From Kineococcus sp. NBC_00420 (GTDB lineage Bacteria; Actinomycetota; Actinomycetes; Actinomycetales; Kineococcaceae), in the NCBI RefSeq assembly GCF_036021035.1, contig NZ_CP107930.1, forward strand, positions 2,852,001 through 2,916,000: DNA of 64,000 nucleotides, given 5' to 3'. Made by a program: the position numbers and the translations under genes. Below the pieces are notes generated by a model, which worked only from the letters and a program-made list of their open reading frames with translations, did not search any database and was not told the DNA's origin. This document shows, in pieces, positions 15,000 through 21,850 of this stretch. Each line of letters begins with the position of its first letter. Within the stretch, counting starts at the first letter, position 1.

Positions 15000-15216
15000 G
15001 GTCGTCGTGCACCGCTGTCACGGCGTCGCGGAAGGACAGACTGCCGCCGGCTCGTCCGCCGGCGCGCTCGAACACTTCGTCGAGGGTGGGGGTGCTGGCG
15101 TCCTCGACGAGCTTGGTGAGGAGGTACTCCTGCAAGGACTGGTGGGCCAGGGCGGCGCGGCGGCGCAGGACGGTGTGCGTCTCGTCGGGGACGTCCTTGA
15201 TCTGAACGCTCGGCAT
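14986..15216 (-). CDS. FitA/VapB-type ribbon-helix-helix antitoxin (system 1)
   Basis: 76 residues: MPSVQIKDVPDETHTVLRRR, then AALAHQSLQEYLLTKLVED, which is a FitA-like ribbon-helix-helix DNA-binding domain. A C-terminal toxin-binding tail follows (STPTLDEVFERAGGRAGG, SLSFRDAVTAVHDD). The antitoxin comes first and overlaps the PIN toxin gene. The ATG is immediately adjacent to two TGGCGCCA boxes, so autoregulation and a leaderless or very short leader are expected. Confidence 0.9.
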   Translation of the reverse strand: MPSVQIKDVPDETHTVLRRRAALAHQSLQEYLLTKLVEDASTPTLDEVFERAGGRAGGSLSFRDAVTAVHDDRDRR

Positions 15217-15234
15217 GGCGCCATTTTGGCGCCA
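15216..15234. promoter_or_regulatory. Twin TGGCGCCA boxes, probable VapB operator
   Basis: TGGCGCCA at 15216-15223 and again at 15227-15234, each self-palindromic, separated by TTT. They directly abut the antitoxin start codon. The 391 bp beyond (15235-15625) hold no gene I can support. Confidence 0.6.
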
Positions 15235-15571
15235 CCGATGCCAATGTGCAATCGCGAGGCCATCGACACGAGCGCGACAGCGCGGTCATCGGCGCTTCCG
15301 CGCGTTCGCGGCGTCAGTCCTCGGTCGTCCTCGGCAGGCGGCGGGTGGCACGTCGGAGCTCGGGCAGGACGATCGTGAGCCTCGCAGCCCTCCAGCAGAT
15401 GCACCGCTGCGCGGGGAGACCGTGCTTCCCGCGCCCGACCCGATGACCGAGCAGGAGGCGCCGGGTCAGGTCTCTGGCGGTCGCGCCCCTCGGCCACGGT
15501 GGAGCTCGGTCTGCAGTCGGACCACCAGGTCCTCACCGGCCTGCACGAACCCTGTCGAGCGGTTAGCGTCG

Positions 15572-15600
15572 GCGCACAGCGCGGGACATCCCGCGCGGGA
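15572..15600. repeat. Dispersed repeat variant with perfect hairpin
   Basis: GCGCACAGCGCGGGACATCC shares the GCGCAC-NN-CGCGGGA part of the dispersed repeat, then turns into a perfect palindrome: GCGCGGGA and TCCCGCGC around CA (15579-15596). It lies about 30 bp before the CDP-glycerol transferase start. The ATGACC part is absent, so membership in the family is uncertain. Confidence 0.4.
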
Positions 15601-15625
15601 CGAGCACGGTGGGGGCGGGAGATCG

Positions 15626-16711
15626 GTGAAGGTCGTCTGGAACGCTGACAACGGCCGCTACGCCGACAACCCGCGGGCGTTGCACGAGACCTGGACCGCC
15701 CGCGGCGGTGACGGCGTCGACCACCTCTGGCTCGCCTCCTCCCGCCAGGCCGCGACGTTCCCGCCCGGCGTGGCGACCGTGCCGATCGGGACACCGCAAG
15801 CCGTCGCGGCGCTCGAGGCGGCGGACGTGCTGGTCTCGAACACGCACATCCAGCTCGACCGGTGGCGCAAGCGACCCGGGGCGGTGTACCTGCAGACCTG
15901 GCACGGGACACCGTTGAAGCGCATCCACCGCGACGCCGCGTTCCAGCCCCCGGACGACGTCATGGCCGAGCTGGACGACGACATCGCCCGCTGGGACCTG
16001 CTCGTCACCCCGAGCGCCGAGGGGACGCGGTTGCTCCGGGCCGCGTTCGCCTACCGGGGCCGGGTGCTGGAGACCGGCTACCCGCGCAACGACGTGCTCT
16101 CCGCGCCCGACCGCGCCGCCCGGCGCGCTCGGGTGCGCGCCGAGCTCGGCCTCGAGGAGGGCACGACGGCCGTCCTGTACGCGCCCACCTACCGCGACGA
16201 CGAAGCCGCCTCGGGCGTCGACGCCCCGCTGGGGTTGGACGTCGGGGCCCTCGCCCGGCGCCTCGGCGACGACGCCGTCGTCCTGCTGCGCCTGCACCAC
16301 TACATGGGCCACCAGAGCCGTCCCGCCGGCGGTGGGCGGGTGCAGGACGTGGGCGCGTACCCCGACATCTCCGACCTGTACCTGGCCGCCGACGTCCTGG
16401 TCACCGACTACTCGTCGTCGATGTTCGACTTCGCGGTCACGGGCAAGCCGATCCTGGTCTTCGCCTACGACCTCGCGCACTACCGCGACCGCCTGCGCGG
16501 CTTCACCTTCGACCTGGAGGCGGAGGCGCCGGGTCCGGTCCTGCTCGACCAGGAGGCGCTGACCGCGGCGCTGCTCGACCTGCCCGCGGTCGCCGCTGCG
16601 CAGGCGGGACGCTACGCCCGGTTCGTGGAGCGCTTCTGCGCCCTGGAGGACGGCCGTGCCAGTGAGCGCGTCCTGGAGGCGCTGTGGGCCGAGGGTCTGC
16701 CGCCCGGCTGA
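15626..16711 (+). CDS. CDP-glycerol glycerophosphotransferase family protein (TagB/TagF-like)
   Basis: 361 residues with the family signatures YLQTWHGTPLKRIHRDA, YPRNDVL, VLYAPTYRDDE and the C-terminal ISDLYLAADVLVTDYSSSMFDFAVTGKPILVFAYD, where the TDYSS(S) motif binds the CDP moiety. Enzymes of this family transfer glycerol-phosphate or ribitol-phosphate units in teichoic-acid-like polymer synthesis at the inner face of the membrane. The GTG at 15626 follows GGGCGGGAGA at normal spacing. It is a stand-alone gene; no teichoic acid cluster is nearby, so it may modify a capsule or surface glycan. Confidence 0.87.
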   Translation: MKVVWNADNGRYADNPRALHETWTARGGDGVDHLWLASSRQAATFPPGVATVPIGTPQAVAALEAADVLVSNTHIQLDRWRKRPGAVYLQTWHGTPLKRIHRDAAFQPPDDVMAELDDDIARWDLLVTPSAEGTRLLRAAFAYRGRVLETGYPRNDVLSAPDRAARRARVRAELGLEEGTTAVLYAPTYRDDEAASGVDAPLGLDVGALARRLGDDAVVLLRLHHYMGHQSRPAGGGRVQDVGAYPDISDLYLAADVLVTDYSSSMFDFAVTGKPILVFAYDLAHYRDRLRGFTFDLEAEAPGPVLLDQEALTAALLDLPAVAAAQAGRYARFVERFCALEDGRASERVLEALWAEGLPPG

Positions 16712-16845
16712 CACCGCCGACGGGACTCGCCGACCGGACGCGGCACCGACGGCATCGTGGGGGTCGCGCCCGGACGACGAGCACGCCGCCCGACTGCGCG
16801 TGTCCGCCCTCCGCCCCGTCGGCCAGACCGCACCGCGAGGTCTCG

Positions 16846-17352
16846 TCAGTCGTCGAAGACGGACCAGCAGATCGCGTCGCGTCTGGCTTGGTCCTCGAGC
16901 ACCAGCTCCCGGATGCGCTCCGGGAGCCGCTCCCGCTGCCAGTCGCGCTCCAGCCGTCCGGTGGGATCGGCCGTGCCCGCTGCCTGTGCCGCCTTGATCG
17001 CGTAGGCGGCGGCGCCGAGGTCGTGCTCGGGCACGTGAGGCACGCACGCGGCCTGGCCGGCGGCGTAGGCGGCGCAGCGGGCAGCCCCCCGCAGCGGGCG
17101 AGCCGCTCCCATCGCGTGCCCACCGCGAGCTCGGGCGTCCATCATCTGCACGCTGCCCCCGGCCCAGGCGCGTGCTGCCTCGATGGCCTCGCGGGGGCGG
17201 GTGTCCGCGGGCTGTTCGACCTCGAAGAGGTGCAGCACGTGGTCGGCGCAGTCAGCGGCCCACAGGGCGAGGAGCCGGTGGTCCTCGTCGGTGAGTTCTC
17301 CGCCACGGCGGATCGTGACCAGTCGCGGGTCGCGGACCTTCGGGAGGATCAC
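16846..17352 (-). CDS. Imm-5-like putative immunity protein
   Basis: 168 residues: DPRLVTIRRGGELTDEDHRLLALWAADCADHVLHLFE, PREAIEAARAWAGG, then ARCAAYAAGQAACVPHVPEHDLGAAAYAIKAA. This all-helical alanine-rich pattern matches the Imm-5-like immunity domain found in actinobacteria. Immunity proteins of polymorphic toxin systems neutralise a cognate toxin, but no toxin gene is adjacent, so this is an orphan and its real function may differ. The end reads RLPERIRELVLEDQARRDAICWSVFDD. A 92-bp gap without signals separates it from the decayed vapC. Confidence 0.75.
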   Translation of the reverse strand: MILPKVRDPRLVTIRRGGELTDEDHRLLALWAADCADHVLHLFEVEQPADTRPREAIEAARAWAGGSVQMMDARARGGHAMGAARPLRGAARCAAYAAGQAACVPHVPEHDLGAAAYAIKAAQAAGTADPTGRLERDWQRERLPERIRELVLEDQARRDAICWSVFDD

Positions 17353-17444
17353 GTGACCAGCGTGCCAGCAGCGGGGCAGCTGGGGACGACCTTCCGGTAC
17401 AGCCGGCGGTCATCGTCGCGTGGACGTCGCGTGTGGCACTGAGG

Positions 17445-17703
17445 TCAGCGCACGACGTCCACGTCGCAGGTGGTGCCCGGTGCACGGGACAGACGGGCGT
17501 CGGCGGTGACCAGACGATGTCCAGCACCTCGGCCGGCGCGACGTGGGCGGCGGCGTAGCTGGCGAGGGTGGGGCGCAGTTCTCGGCAGCGGTGCAGCGGC
17601 GGCCGGTGAGCGCCTCGCTGCGCAGACGATCCCGGGCCCGGTCTCCGTCGGCTCCGTCATCGGCCAGGGCGGGGGCGAGGACGCTGGCGTCGACGACGAT
17701 CAC
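17445..17703 (-). pseudogene. Decayed duplicate of vapC (system 1)
   Basis: The N-terminal part from the GTG at 17703 reads VIVVDASVLAPALADDGADG then DRARDRLRSEALT, nearly identical to the VapC at 14607. The C-terminal part, in another frame, reads VTADARLSRAPGTTCDVDVV, again matching. The whole is 259 bp against 393 bp for the intact gene, about 134 bp missing from the middle, not a multiple of three. Residues E41 and D95 are lost. The matching DNA runs a few bases into the former vapB (GTCGTCGTGCACCGC) and then stops, so the antitoxin gene is gone. Confidence 0.85.
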
Positions 17704-17725
17704 GGTCGTCGTGCACCGCCCGGGA

Positions 17726-18280
17726 TCACTCGGATGCCGTCGCACCGGCCTCGTGCGCTCGGTGGGTGGCGCCGCTCAACGGGGCGTAGGCGTAGAGGTC
17801 GGACCTGCGCTCGTCGTCGCCCGGCCTGGCAACGGCGGGCAGCGGCGGCAGGCCGAGCTGCTGACGCAGAGACGGGCAGGAGGGATCCACTCCGTGGTTC
17901 CCGTAGTGCACCTCGATGCCGGGCAGCTGCCGCTGCAGTTCCATGGCCAGCTGCAACCCTTCCTCGGCCCACTCCGCTTCGCTCTGCTCGGCCCGCCACT
18001 GGAAGTCGGTGACCGCCAGCTGGCCGTAGGTGTCGTTCCACGCGCTCAGGCGGGCGAGCAGGGCGGCGTCGGCGCCCATGTCGACCAGGACTGAGGGGTC
18101 CAGGCCACCGACTTCGCCTGGTGAGTTGTCCCAGACGTAGGCGTCCTCGACGTGCTCCGCAGCGATGGAGATGACCGTGGGCCGGTACGGGTCGGATGGC
18201 ACCTCCGAATCGTGGCACCTCCTGAGCCACAGCCCGCAGATCGTCATGACCGCGAGGTCGACGACGCTCTGCGCCGCCAT
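17726..18280 (-). CDS. Hypothetical soluble protein
   Basis: 184 residues from the ATG at 18280 (MAAQSVVDLAVMTICGLWLR). In-frame GTG and ATG codons at 18346 and 18247 are alternatives; 18346 would overlap the next gene by 38 bp. The pattern GLDPSVLVDMGADAALLARLSAWNDTYGQL then EWAEEGLQLAMELQRQLPGIEVHYGNHG resembles small actinobacterial proteins described only as hypothetical. No membrane segment or known catalytic motif is evident. It is cotranscribed with the DinB-like gene upstream, 28 bp away. Confidence 0.55.
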   Translation of the reverse strand: MAAQSVVDLAVMTICGLWLRRCHDSEVPSDPYRPTVISIAAEHVEDAYVWDNSPGEVGGLDPSVLVDMGADAALLARLSAWNDTYGQLAVTDFQWRAEQSEAEWAEEGLQLAMELQRQLPGIEVHYGNHGVDPSCPSLRQQLGLPPLPAVARPGDDERRSDLYAYAPLSGATHRAHEAGATASE

Positions 18281-18308
18281 GTCTTCGAGCAGTCTTGGGT
18301 ACGGCCGG

Positions 18309-18818
18309 TCATGGATCGAGTTGAGTGGCTCCGTCGGTGAGTTCACGGCTGATGTCGAGATGGCCGCTGTGTCGAGCCGACTCCTGCAGCAGGTGCATCA
18401 AGACCCAGGCCAAGGTCGGATGGACATCGGTGTCTCCGTAACTGCGCGCCGAGACCGCAGCAGGAACAGCGGAGCGGAGAATGCGCAGGGAGTTCTCGTG
18501 CTCGGAGCGGTAGTGATCCTGAATGAGCTCCGGGGTGTCGTCCTCGGTGATCTCCCATTCCTGCTCTTCGGTCCCTGGCCAGGAGAAGTCCACGTCCTCG
18601 CCCGCGAAGACGTACCGCATCCAGTACCGCCGGACTGAGGCTGAGTGCTTGACCATGCCCAGAGCCGACCAGCCGGAAGGAACCACCGGTGTGATCAGCT
18701 GCGCTGCGTTCAATCCCTGGAGTCGACGCAGCAGCACGTCGCCGTACCAGGCGAGGTAGGCCACACCCAGGGTGAAGGTGTCGGGGTTGTCGGCTGCTGG
18801 TTCTCCGGCGAAAGGCAT
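18309..18818 (-). CDS. DinB/DUF664-family four-helix protein
   Basis: 169 residues with the DinB superfamily pattern: LAWYGDVLLRRLQGLNAAQL (helix 1), PSGWSALGMVKHSASVRRYWM with a metal-ligand histidine, and VLMHLLQESARHSGHLDISRELTDG with the other two histidines (H-x-x-x-x-x-x-x-H-x-x-H-like spacing). These proteins bind divalent metal and many use mycothiol or bacillithiol as cosubstrate. DUF664 members in mycothiol-producing actinobacteria are candidates for detoxification S-transferases. The reaction here is inferred only from the family. It is probably the first gene of a two-gene unit with the hypothetical gene at 17726. Confidence 0.8.
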   Translation of the reverse strand: MPFAGEPAADNPDTFTLGVAYLAWYGDVLLRRLQGLNAAQLITPVVPSGWSALGMVKHSASVRRYWMRYVFAGEDVDFSWPGTEEQEWEITEDDTPELIQDHYRSEHENSLRILRSAVPAAVSARSYGDTDVHPTLAWVLMHLLQESARHSGHLDISRELTDGATQLDP

Positions 18819-18885
18819 GGCGTGAGGGTGTCAGCGTGCTGAACACCTGACCAGACGTCCATCGGGTCTGCTGCACTGATCTTGC

Positions 18886-18960
18886 GGACATCGTCCTGAC
18901 CGCGAGCTCGCCGGACCACTGGCGATCGCGCACACCGCGGGATGTGCGTGCGGTTGTCGG
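18886..18960 (+). repeat. Dispersed GATGACCG repeat, diverged full-length copy (copy 8)
   Basis: GGACATCGTCCTGACCGCGA, then after about 25 bp GCGCACACCGCGGGATGTGC followed by GTGCGG. It shares its left end (GGACATCGTC) and GCGCACACCGCGGGAT with the copy at 14342 but has TGTGCG instead of TGACCG. It lies between the DinB-like gene and vapC2. Confidence 0.75.
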
Positions 18961-18971
18961 TGTGGGGTCTC

Positions 18972-19406
18972 CTACGGTGCGGTGACGGTGAACGGGGTGA
19001 CGGCGATGAGGGCGGCCATGTCGTGGAAGTCGCCCAGGTTGTTGGTCACGAGTTCGAGGTCGAAGGCGTACGCGGTTGCGGCGAGGTAGGCGTCGACGAC
19101 CTGGATGCGGAGCTGCTTCTTCGTTCCGCCGGCCGCAAGGATGGTCGCGGCCACCTGTCCGCAGGCGTCCACGACGGTGTCGTCCACGGGGAGGGCGTTC
19201 GGCCACAGGCGACGCGCGATGGTGAAGTCGGTGAGGCGTTGCTGCTGAGCCGGCCCGGAGGCCACGGCGATGCCGAACCGGAGTTCGGCGAACGTCATCT
19301 GTGAGACGTAGGTGGGCTGGCCGGAGTTGATGCTGAAGGTCGACCCGGTCGGGGCGCGCAGGATGTCGATGAGGACGTTGGTGTCCAGGAGGTAGCCAGC
19401 GGTCAC
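18972..19406 (-). CDS. PIN-domain toxin (system 2)
   Basis: 144 residues. PIN acidic residues: D8 (YLLDTNVLIDIL), E41 (MTFAELRFGIAV), D105 (QVVDAYLAATAYA) and a final TNNLGDF motif with N122/D126. It belongs to the VapC subgroup normally paired with Phd/YefM-type antitoxins (VapC/FitB-like with R-x-x-P-x-G). Its start overlaps the stop of the upstream antitoxin gene by 4 nt. It is predicted to cleave tRNA or rRNA. Confidence 0.9.
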   Translation of the reverse strand: MTAGYLLDTNVLIDILRAPTGSTFSINSGQPTYVSQMTFAELRFGIAVASGPAQQQRLTDFTIARRLWPNALPVDDTVVDACGQVAATILAAGGTKKQLRIQVVDAYLAATAYAFDLELVTNNLGDFHDMAALIAVTPFTVTAP

Positions 19407-19864
19407 TGCTGCTTGGACCTCTCCTGGGCGATCTGCCCGGTGAGGTCATCTAGTCGTGGGCCAGGAGCGGCGACCCGATGGCGGTCGGCGATCGCCTGGT
19501 CGCGGGTCGGGGGGACTCTCGTCGCGGAGTTCGGCTCCTCGGGCCGACGTGGCGGCGTGGTGTCGGCGGCTGGCTCGTCGTCGCGTCCTGCGTAGGGATC
19601 ACGGGCGACCGGGTCCAGGGTCGCGGCCACCTGGCGGTTGAACTCGGAGTGGTCGAAGGGGCCGGCGGCGGCGTTGAGGCTGGCGGCGGCGCTGAGGGGG
19701 ATGCCGCTGAAGGCGCGCAGGCGGTCGGGGACGGGGGCGATGGGCGTGATGTGGGCGACAGGTCGTCCGTGGTTGGTGATCGTGTAGCCCTCGCCCGCGT
19801 CTTCGAGCTCTCGCAGGATGCGTGCGTATTCGTTGCGCAGTTCGCGGGCGGTGATGGTCTTCAC
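19403..19864 (-). CDS. Phd/YefM-type antitoxin with long C-terminal tail (system 2)
   Basis: 153 residues from the GTG at 19864: VKTITARELRNEYARILREL, then GEGYTITNHGRPVAHITPI is the Phd/YefM DNA-binding fold (about residues 1-55). The usual toxin-neutralising helix (RAFSGIPLSAAASLNAAAGP) follows. An extra 65-residue charged, Pro-rich tail (DPYAGRDDEPAADTTPPRRP) makes it about 60 residues longer than common Phd proteins. The frame is open further upstream, but a perfect palindrome 10 bp before this GTG marks the promoter, so the short form is preferred. Confidence 0.87.
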   Translation of the reverse strand: MKTITARELRNEYARILRELEDAGEGYTITNHGRPVAHITPIAPVPDRLRAFSGIPLSAAASLNAAAGPFDHSEFNRQVAATLDPVARDPYAGRDDEPAADTTPPRRPEEPNSATRVPPTRDQAIADRHRVAAPGPRLDDLTGQIAQERSKQQ

Positions 19865-19873
19865 ACCCCCACT

Positions 19874-19891
19874 GTAGCCAGTTCTGGCTAC
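19874..19891. promoter_or_regulatory. Perfect 18-bp palindromic antitoxin operator
   Basis: GTAGCCAG-TT-CTGGCTAC, perfect 8-bp arms, ending 10 bp before the antitoxin start. Phd-type antitoxins autoregulate by binding such palindromes, and toxin binding then tunes affinity. Confidence 0.75.
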
Positions 19892-20008
19892 GCCGGGTAG
19901 GGCGATGAGGACAGCCCTCCAAAGCGACTGACGAGGCGCCGAAGGTCGTCGGCGGGAAGGGCGATGCGGGCTCGACGGTGGTGCATCACCCACGTCACGT
20001 CACGATCT

Positions 20009-20038
20009 CGCGCGGACGGCGGGATGACCGTGAAGTCG
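20009..20038 (+). repeat. Dispersed GATGACCG repeat, copy 9
   Basis: CGCGCGGACG followed by GCGGGATGACCGTGAAGTCG, the closest match to the consensus half-unit. It sits between toxin-antitoxin systems 2 and 3. Confidence 0.8.
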
Positions 20039-20070
20039 ACCCGATCGATTCGAAGCCGGCCTTGTTGAAG

Positions 20071-20487
20071 CTAGGCAGTGGGTGTTTCCCGGGGGACGAC
20101 ACGCTCTTGCTGCAATGAGCTGACCTGGGCGATCAGCTCGAAGTCCTTGTCCAAGTGCAGAAGCGTCAACTCGTGTTCAATAGCCGTGGCTGCGAGCAGG
20201 AGGTCCACCGGACCTGGTGCCCGGTGCCACCCTCGATGGGTGAGACATTCCTGCAGGTCTTGCGCTCGGGTGCTGATCTCGGCACTGACCTCGATGACGG
20301 TCATCGCCTCGGTGACGTCGGCGATGACCTCGCGGTAGTCCTGGGGGGATCGGGCGGAGAACCCGATCTCCAGGACGCTGGGTCGAGCGATGTTCAACAG
20401 GTCCTCGCGTAGGAGGTCGTTCAGCCGGGCGGCCACGACCGGTTGGTCCCAGCGGGCATGGGCGGACTTGTCGAGCAGGAAGCTCAC
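20071..20487 (-). CDS. VapC-type PIN-domain toxin (system 3)
   Basis: 138 residues with PIN residues D6 (SFLLDKSAHARW), E40 (PSVLEIGFSAR), D95 (GPVDLLLAATAIEHEL) and D113/D115 (LHLDKDFELIA). The gene begins within the last codons of the VapB-type antitoxin gene (4-nt overlap). It resembles the mycobacterial VapC subgroup with a Lys after the first Asp (D-K-S). It is predicted to be a site-specific ribonuclease held inactive by its partner. Confidence 0.9.
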   Translation of the reverse strand: MSFLLDKSAHARWDQPVVAARLNDLLREDLLNIARPSVLEIGFSARSPQDYREVIADVTEAMTVIEVSAEISTRAQDLQECLTHRGWHRAPGPVDLLLAATAIEHELTLLHLDKDFELIAQVSSLQQERVVPRETPTA

Positions 20488-20744
20488 GCGGCGCCTTGCG
20501 CTCGGTCGTCGGTGCCCGGTGCTTCGGCGACCTCTCCGGTGGCCTTCGAGTGCTCCTGGAGCAACGGGGCGAAGTAGCCGCTCTCGGCGCGGGAGATGAG
20601 ACGTTCGGCCGCAGCGCGGCGACGTTCTTGGCGCAGGGTGGTGCGCAGGGCGGCTTCAACGGTGTCCCGTTTGGTGGTCGTCCCGGTGATCGCAGCCACC
20701 TGGGCGAGCAGGTCCTCGTCGATGTCAATGTGGGTCTTGCTCAT
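20484..20744 (-). CDS. VapB-type antitoxin (system 3)
   Basis: 86 residues. MSKTHIDIDEDLLAQVAAIT then GTTTKRDTVEAALRTTL is the VapB ribbon-helix-helix (D-I-D-E-x-L-L, T-K-R-x-T-V-x-x-A-L). The remainder (RRRAAAERLISRAESGYFAP and onward) is the toxin-binding part, longer and more acidic than usual. The ATG has GAGGGGG 7 nt upstream. A perfect inverted repeat lies 18 bp upstream of the start. Confidence 0.9.
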   Translation of the reverse strand: MSKTHIDIDEDLLAQVAAITGTTTKRDTVEAALRTTLRQERRRAAAERLISRAESGYFAPLLQEHSKATGEVAEAPGTDDRAQGAA

Positions 20745-20762
20745 GGCGGGCCCCCTCGGCGT

Positions 20763-20792
20763 ATGTACACGTCGAAGGTAACTCTTGTACAT
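20763..20792. promoter_or_regulatory. Inverted repeat ATGTACA-N16-TGTACAT, probable VapB operator
   Basis: Perfect 7-bp arms in an AT-rich promoter stretch, beginning 18 bp upstream of the antitoxin ATG. The spacing suits two half-turn-separated ribbon-helix-helix dimers. Confidence 0.7.
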
Positions 20793-20872
20793 GAGTGTGT
20801 CCACGGCCACTACACAAGCCGTGGGCTGCGGGTAGCGAGGACTGCGAGGACCTCCTCGGTGGACGCCTCGGC

Positions 20873-20914
20873 TCGCGCATGACCGCGCAGATCGCGGGAT
20901 GACCGGTAGATCAG
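20873..20914 (+). repeat. Dispersed GATGACCG repeat, compact tandem copy (copy 10)
   Basis: TCGCGCATGACCGCGCAGAT then CGCGGGATGACCGGTAGATC. The two half-units lie only about 21 bp apart and are clear direct repeats (ATGACCG-N5/6-AGATC). The stretch 20915-21224 that follows holds no supportable gene. Confidence 0.75.
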
Positions 20915-21224
20915 CGGTACGTCCTCGCGGCGGGCCGCTTGCTGGGAGTTGAGGTGCTGGGTGTGACGACGGCTGTGGACCTTGCCCTGAGCCGGGTGCT
21001 GCTTCGCATCGACGGGGCGACAGAAGCACCTTGAGCGCGTCAGACGCGTGCCTCGCGCGAGCGGTGCCATGAGCGCCTGATCAGGACGCTGACGCTGTGC
21101 GCGAGCTCCGCCCGCTGCTCCAAGCAGTGAACGGAGCGTGCCCGGCGCTCAAGGTCGAGGGGGACTGACCGACACTTCGAGAGGGCGGCACTCGGCTGCT
21201 CGCACGAAGTGCTCAGGGGTGGAG

Positions 21225-21677
21225 ATGACGTCGTATGGCAGCGGTGATGACGGGCCTCGTCTGCAGCTTCCCCATGAGGAGCTGACCGACTTCCTGCTCA
21301 CCGCCTTGGACCGCGCCACCTCCTACGTCGTCCCGCGGGGTGGGCCTCTGATTCCCTTCGCGATGTACGAAGGCCCCGAGGGCCCTGAGGGGCGCAGTCT
21401 GCACAAATTTGTCGAGGAACTCGTGCGGGCGCAGGAGCTGGCACGGTGGTGGGTCCGGCATCAGGCCGGTCTCCGCATGGCTTGCGTCGCCTGGGACGGT
21501 TACGTGACCCTCAGCGGCGTGCGCACCGATGCGGTGTTCGTCGACGGGTGCGATGACAGTGGCGAGCACGGTTATGTCTTCCTTCAACGCTATGTCCGAG
21601 CGGGTCGCTTCAGTCGCTCGATGAAGGCGTTGGGCAATGCGGGCCTGTACGCCCGTTCTGGACGCCTCTTCGATTGA
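21225..21677 (+). CDS. Hypothetical soluble protein
   Basis: 150 residues from the ATG at 21225 (MTSYGSGDDGPRLQLPHEEL), which follows AGGGGTGGAG. The frame is open to 21138, but that part has no coding character. The pattern DFLLTALDRATSYVVPRGGPLIPFAMYEGPEG and GVRTDAVFVDGCDDSGEHGY suggests a small alpha/beta protein. The D/E-rich middle and RSMKALGNAGLYARSGRLF end do not point to a family I recognise. It is the last gene of the repeat-rich accessory zone and stands alone. Confidence 0.55.
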   Translation: MTSYGSGDDGPRLQLPHEELTDFLLTALDRATSYVVPRGGPLIPFAMYEGPEGPEGRSLHKFVEELVRAQELARWWVRHQAGLRMACVAWDGYVTLSGVRTDAVFVDGCDDSGEHGYVFLQRYVRAGRFSRSMKALGNAGLYARSGRLFD

Positions 21678-21800
21678 GGGTGCTCCGTTCTGGTTGATCC
21701 GTCCTGATCGGGTCGCGCTCGGGTCGACGAGGAAGCAGTGGTCCTCGTACTCGGCGAGCATCCGCTTCTCGTCAGATCCGGGCGGTCGACGACCTCCGCG

Positions 21801-21822
21801 ACAGCGGATGGCCGGTAGGTCG
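21801..21822 (+). repeat. Degenerate dispersed repeat (possible copy 11)
   Basis: ACAGCGGATGGCCGGTAGGT, followed by CG, resembles the compact copy at 20873 (GCGGGATGACCGGTAGATC) with several mismatches. It lies in the 173-bp gap before the kelch-like lipoprotein gene. Confidence 0.35.
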
Positions 21823-21850
21823 TGGCGGAGTGTGCAGCTCATCCTGGTGA

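Noticed and set aside
15235-15625. A plus-strand N-terminal extension of the CDP-glycerol transferase, or a minus-strand gene of up to 297 codons
   Set aside because: The extension has no similarity to the family and crosses the palindrome at 15579; the minus frame runs antisense through the transferase and is Arg/Pro-rich.
18240-18280. A further dispersed-repeat copy (CATGACCGCGAGGTCGACGA)
   Set aside because: It lies inside the coding region 17726-18280 and matches only the left half; chance similarity in GC-rich coding DNA cannot be excluded.
12442-20914. CRISPR array
   Set aside because: Copies are kilobases apart with genes between, not regularly spaced spacers, and no cas genes are present.
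8873-21822. Integron attC sites
   Set aside because: The repeats lack RYYYAAC/GTTRRRY ends and the long imperfect hairpin of attC, and no IntI-type integrase is in the window.
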